Below, piece after piece: positions 4,746 to 6,429 of a stretch of DNA of 6,429 nucleotides. The position numbers and the translations under genes are program-made. Source of the DNA: Capsulimonas sp. (GTDB lineage Bacteria; Armatimonadota; Armatimonadia; Armatimonadales; Capsulimonadaceae); the NCBI GenBank assembly GCA_025963815.1, contig JAOQAA010000057.1, positions 1 to 6,429 of the forward strand. The letters run 5' to 3'. The notes beneath the pieces were generated by a model, which was given only the letters and a program-made list of their open reading frames with translations, made no database searches and was not told the DNA's origin. Within the stretch, counting starts at the first letter, position 1, and each line of letters begins with the position of its first letter.

Positions 4746-6429
4746 TCATTTGATGTCATCTTTCGCGTTTGACAAAAATCTCAATGTACTCACGGCATCG
4801 CCAGCGTCAATCACTATTCCTGTCCATTTCTTCCGTACTGCTAACCTTTGCAATGTTATCGGCAACGCACGTTGTGCTCTTTCATCGCCAACTTGGATTT
4901 TTATCAATGCCTCTTCTTTAGATGCTGCGGACGCCGCCAAGAGTTCATCGGGTTTTGCAACTTCCGGCCCTTTCCACACACCATACCAATCTCCGCCAAA
5001 CGGTGCGCTTTGCTGCTCCATCAGCACTTCCAGAGACCGATTTTCGTTCCCACCATATACTGCTTCCCAAGTCTCTTCCAACGATGTTTGCAATACCTGT
5101 GCGCGAAAATCTGAAAGGCATTGCACAAGCTTGCCTGAAAGATTGTTAGAGAAATCGTCGAAGTTTGGTAAGGATGTATTCACTCTACTCGATATTGGAA
5201 AGGTTGGATCGATATCGATGGGATCCGCATGCCAACGCCGCAAGAATGCAAGCCGCATATCCTTCGTATAACCCAGAGCAGTCATCGGCTCGATCGAAGT
5301 CCCAGGTATATCATGATATCCTGGTGGAGCTGTGTTAGTCCACACTACCCCAGAGCAACCCACGCATTTCACATATTGTTGAATCTGTCGGCTAACATCT
5401 TGCTGAACGGAAGCCGGATTTGCCCATGCCGGCAAATCCGGAGCCGATGTCTTTTTAGAGTCAGCCTCGAGAATTGTTAAATCCCTCGACGACGACGGAA
5501 AATCCTGGTTGCGGAATAGATTTATAATCGGATATACGGCAATACCGGAGGCTGTACCTTCCGAAATTACCTCTGTAAGCAATTCTTCTTGGGAATCGTG
5601 AGGAGCAGAAGAAACGTCCACCCATAACTGATTAAAATCTAGTTTCTTTATGGCGATGACGATGCTTTTGATATCATCTCTACGATCAAGACGAAGCGCT
5701 ACAGCTCGCTTTGGAAATTGATGCAATGCATCAGATACAGTCAGATGCAACATCGGGTGAGACGAAGTCTTATCGTCATTCTGAGATTTTTCTTGAGAAG
5801 CACGGACCACACAATTAAAGAAAACGGACGCCCCAGAGCTAATTGTCGCAGGAGCATCAAGATGAGGTAAAAGAAGTTCTAAAGAAACATCACTAGAAAG
5901 TAATATTTCGCTATTCGGCGCTAAGTCCATTCCTTGCGACTTTCCTCTTTTCATGATATCCTCCAAGCGGTGCGCTTCCGACTGTTGTTGAGTGGAAAGC
6001 TGTGCGAGAGTTAATTTGAGGTGTGTAAGTCCTAAAGCTGAAGGAGTCTTGACAGCTTGCTCACTTTGGTTTGACGTCCAGGCAAGCGATGAGTCCAGTA
6101 TTGGCAAGTTTGTCGGCTGATACTGTGAATAAAGCTTTTCGTCCGCCGCATCAAGAGCTTGTTCTAGCATTGCTTGAGCGCGCCTCTCAAACATGATCCA
6201 AATTTGACGACGCGCTCCAACGCCGTACAAATCATCCGTCAAAACATAAGCTTGGCCGACCTTTCGATAGGTCGCCGTCAAGCAAAAAGAGACTGCCTGA
6301 AGCAAATCTCCTGCTGGAGCCGATTCATTACGCCCAAGGATCATTAGAGATTTTTTTTCGTAGTGAGGATCGACATATAACTCTGTATGAGTAACATTCC
6401 CAACGCGATAAATTAGATCTCCGACTGTC
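4746..6429 (-). CDS. Large protein of unknown function, STN-like start and glycosidase-barrel-like core; 5' end outside the window
   Basis: The stop is TCA (complement) at 4746-4748 and the frame has no stop up to the right edge, so 560 residues are visible and the N terminus is missing. The first internal ATG, at 6344, is probably not the start: 28 sensible codons precede it and no Shine-Dalgarno is seen. Visible residues 1-60 (TVGDLIYRVG, TELYVDPHYEKKSL, LLQAVSFCL, YRKVGQAYVLTDD) resemble the small alpha/beta STN-type domain of secretins and TonB receptors. Residues about 60-230 look largely helical, then beta-rich, with no known motif. Residues about 240-430 suggest a TIM barrel: QLWVDVSS, GIAVYPIINLF, GVVWTN, then GYTKDMRLAFLRRWHADPID, a phrase reminiscent of uncharacterised family-10-like glycoside hydrolases. 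I cannot assign catalytic residues. A signal peptide would be expected but would lie outside. The gene is much more AT-rich than the regulator it faces. Family assignment is by resemblance only; that the frame is coding is far more certain. Confidence 0.75.
   Translation of the reverse strand, partial: TVGDLIYRVGNVTHTELYVDPHYEKKSLMILGRNESAPAGDLLQAVSFCLTATYRKVGQAYVLTDDLYGVGARRQIWIMFERRAQAMLEQALDAADEKLYSQYQPTNLPILDSSLAWTSNQSEQAVKTPSALGLTHLKLTLAQLSTQQQSEAHRLEDIMKRGKSQGMDLAPNSEILLSSDVSLELLLPHLDAPATISSGASVFFNCVVRASQEKSQNDDKTSSHPMLHLTVSDALHQFPKRAVALRLDRRDDIKSIVIAIKKLDFNQLWVDVSSAPHDSQEELLTEVISEGTASGIAVYPIINLFRNQDFPSSSRDLTILEADSKKTSAPDLPAWANPASVQQDVSRQIQQYVKCVGCSGVVWTNTAPPGYHDIPGTSIEPMTALGYTKDMRLAFLRRWHADPIDIDPTFPISSRVNTSLPNFDDFSNNLSGKLVQCLSDFRAQVLQTSLEETWEAVYGGNENRSLEVLMEQQSAPFGGDWYGVWKGPEVAKPDELLAASAASKEEALIKIQVGDERAQRALPITLQRLAVRKKWTGIVIDAGDAVSTLRFLSNAKDDIK

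Noticed and set aside
5345..5375. CVGC in the minus-strand protein as a redox or metal motif
   Set aside because: It is an isolated Cx2C in a barrel-like strand region, with no partner cysteines or thioredoxin context.
6342..6344. ATG as the start of the convergent gene
   Set aside because: The frame continues upstream with protein-like sequence to the window edge, and no Shine-Dalgarno precedes this ATG.

Overview
The window carries a GC-rich bacterial segment (positions about 1 to 4700, strongest in the large regulator) followed by a visibly more AT-rich convergent gene. The gene set suggests Armatimonadota, perhaps a Capsulimonas-like organism: a SARP/AfsR-type regulator with a STAND ATPase and TPRs outside an obvious antibiotic cluster, an exported lipoprotein-sorting-like domain fused to a TlpA-type thioredoxin, and a large protein of STN-like plus glycosidase-barrel-like character. 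This taxonomic call is inference from protein style; no marker gene is present.

Layout. At the left edge the first codons of a possible minus-strand gene (1-29) sit behind a strong Shine-Dalgarno. Facing away from it is a broken copy of the N-terminal DNA-binding domain of a SARP-like regulator (homology 41-271, frameshifted and truncated). A short intergenic stretch (290-397) holds a candidate promoter and a pair of 7-bp direct repeats 11 bp apart. Next comes a secreted thioredoxin-fold protein (398-1612), closed by a 12-bp-stem hairpin (1619-1647). The intact regulator follows (1688-4702, 1004 aa): winged helix, BTAD, NB-ARC-type ATPase, TPRs. It converges with a minus-strand gene (4746 to the right edge) whose reading frame stays open to the end of the window, so its true start lies outside.

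How the parts relate. The intact and broken regulator copies share about 87% nucleotide identity in the coding part. They also share a TAGAAT box five bases upstream of the same ATG, which points to a leaderless start for this family. Most differences are at third codon positions, so the copies probably diverged as working paralogs before the first one was cut and frameshifted. The thioredoxin gene lies between the two copies, with a repeat pattern upstream resembling the heptamer operators bound by SARP/OmpR winged helices. A regulatory link is possible but unproven. I see no tRNA, rRNA, CRISPR array, transposase or phage gene, and no gene-free stretch above 300 bases.
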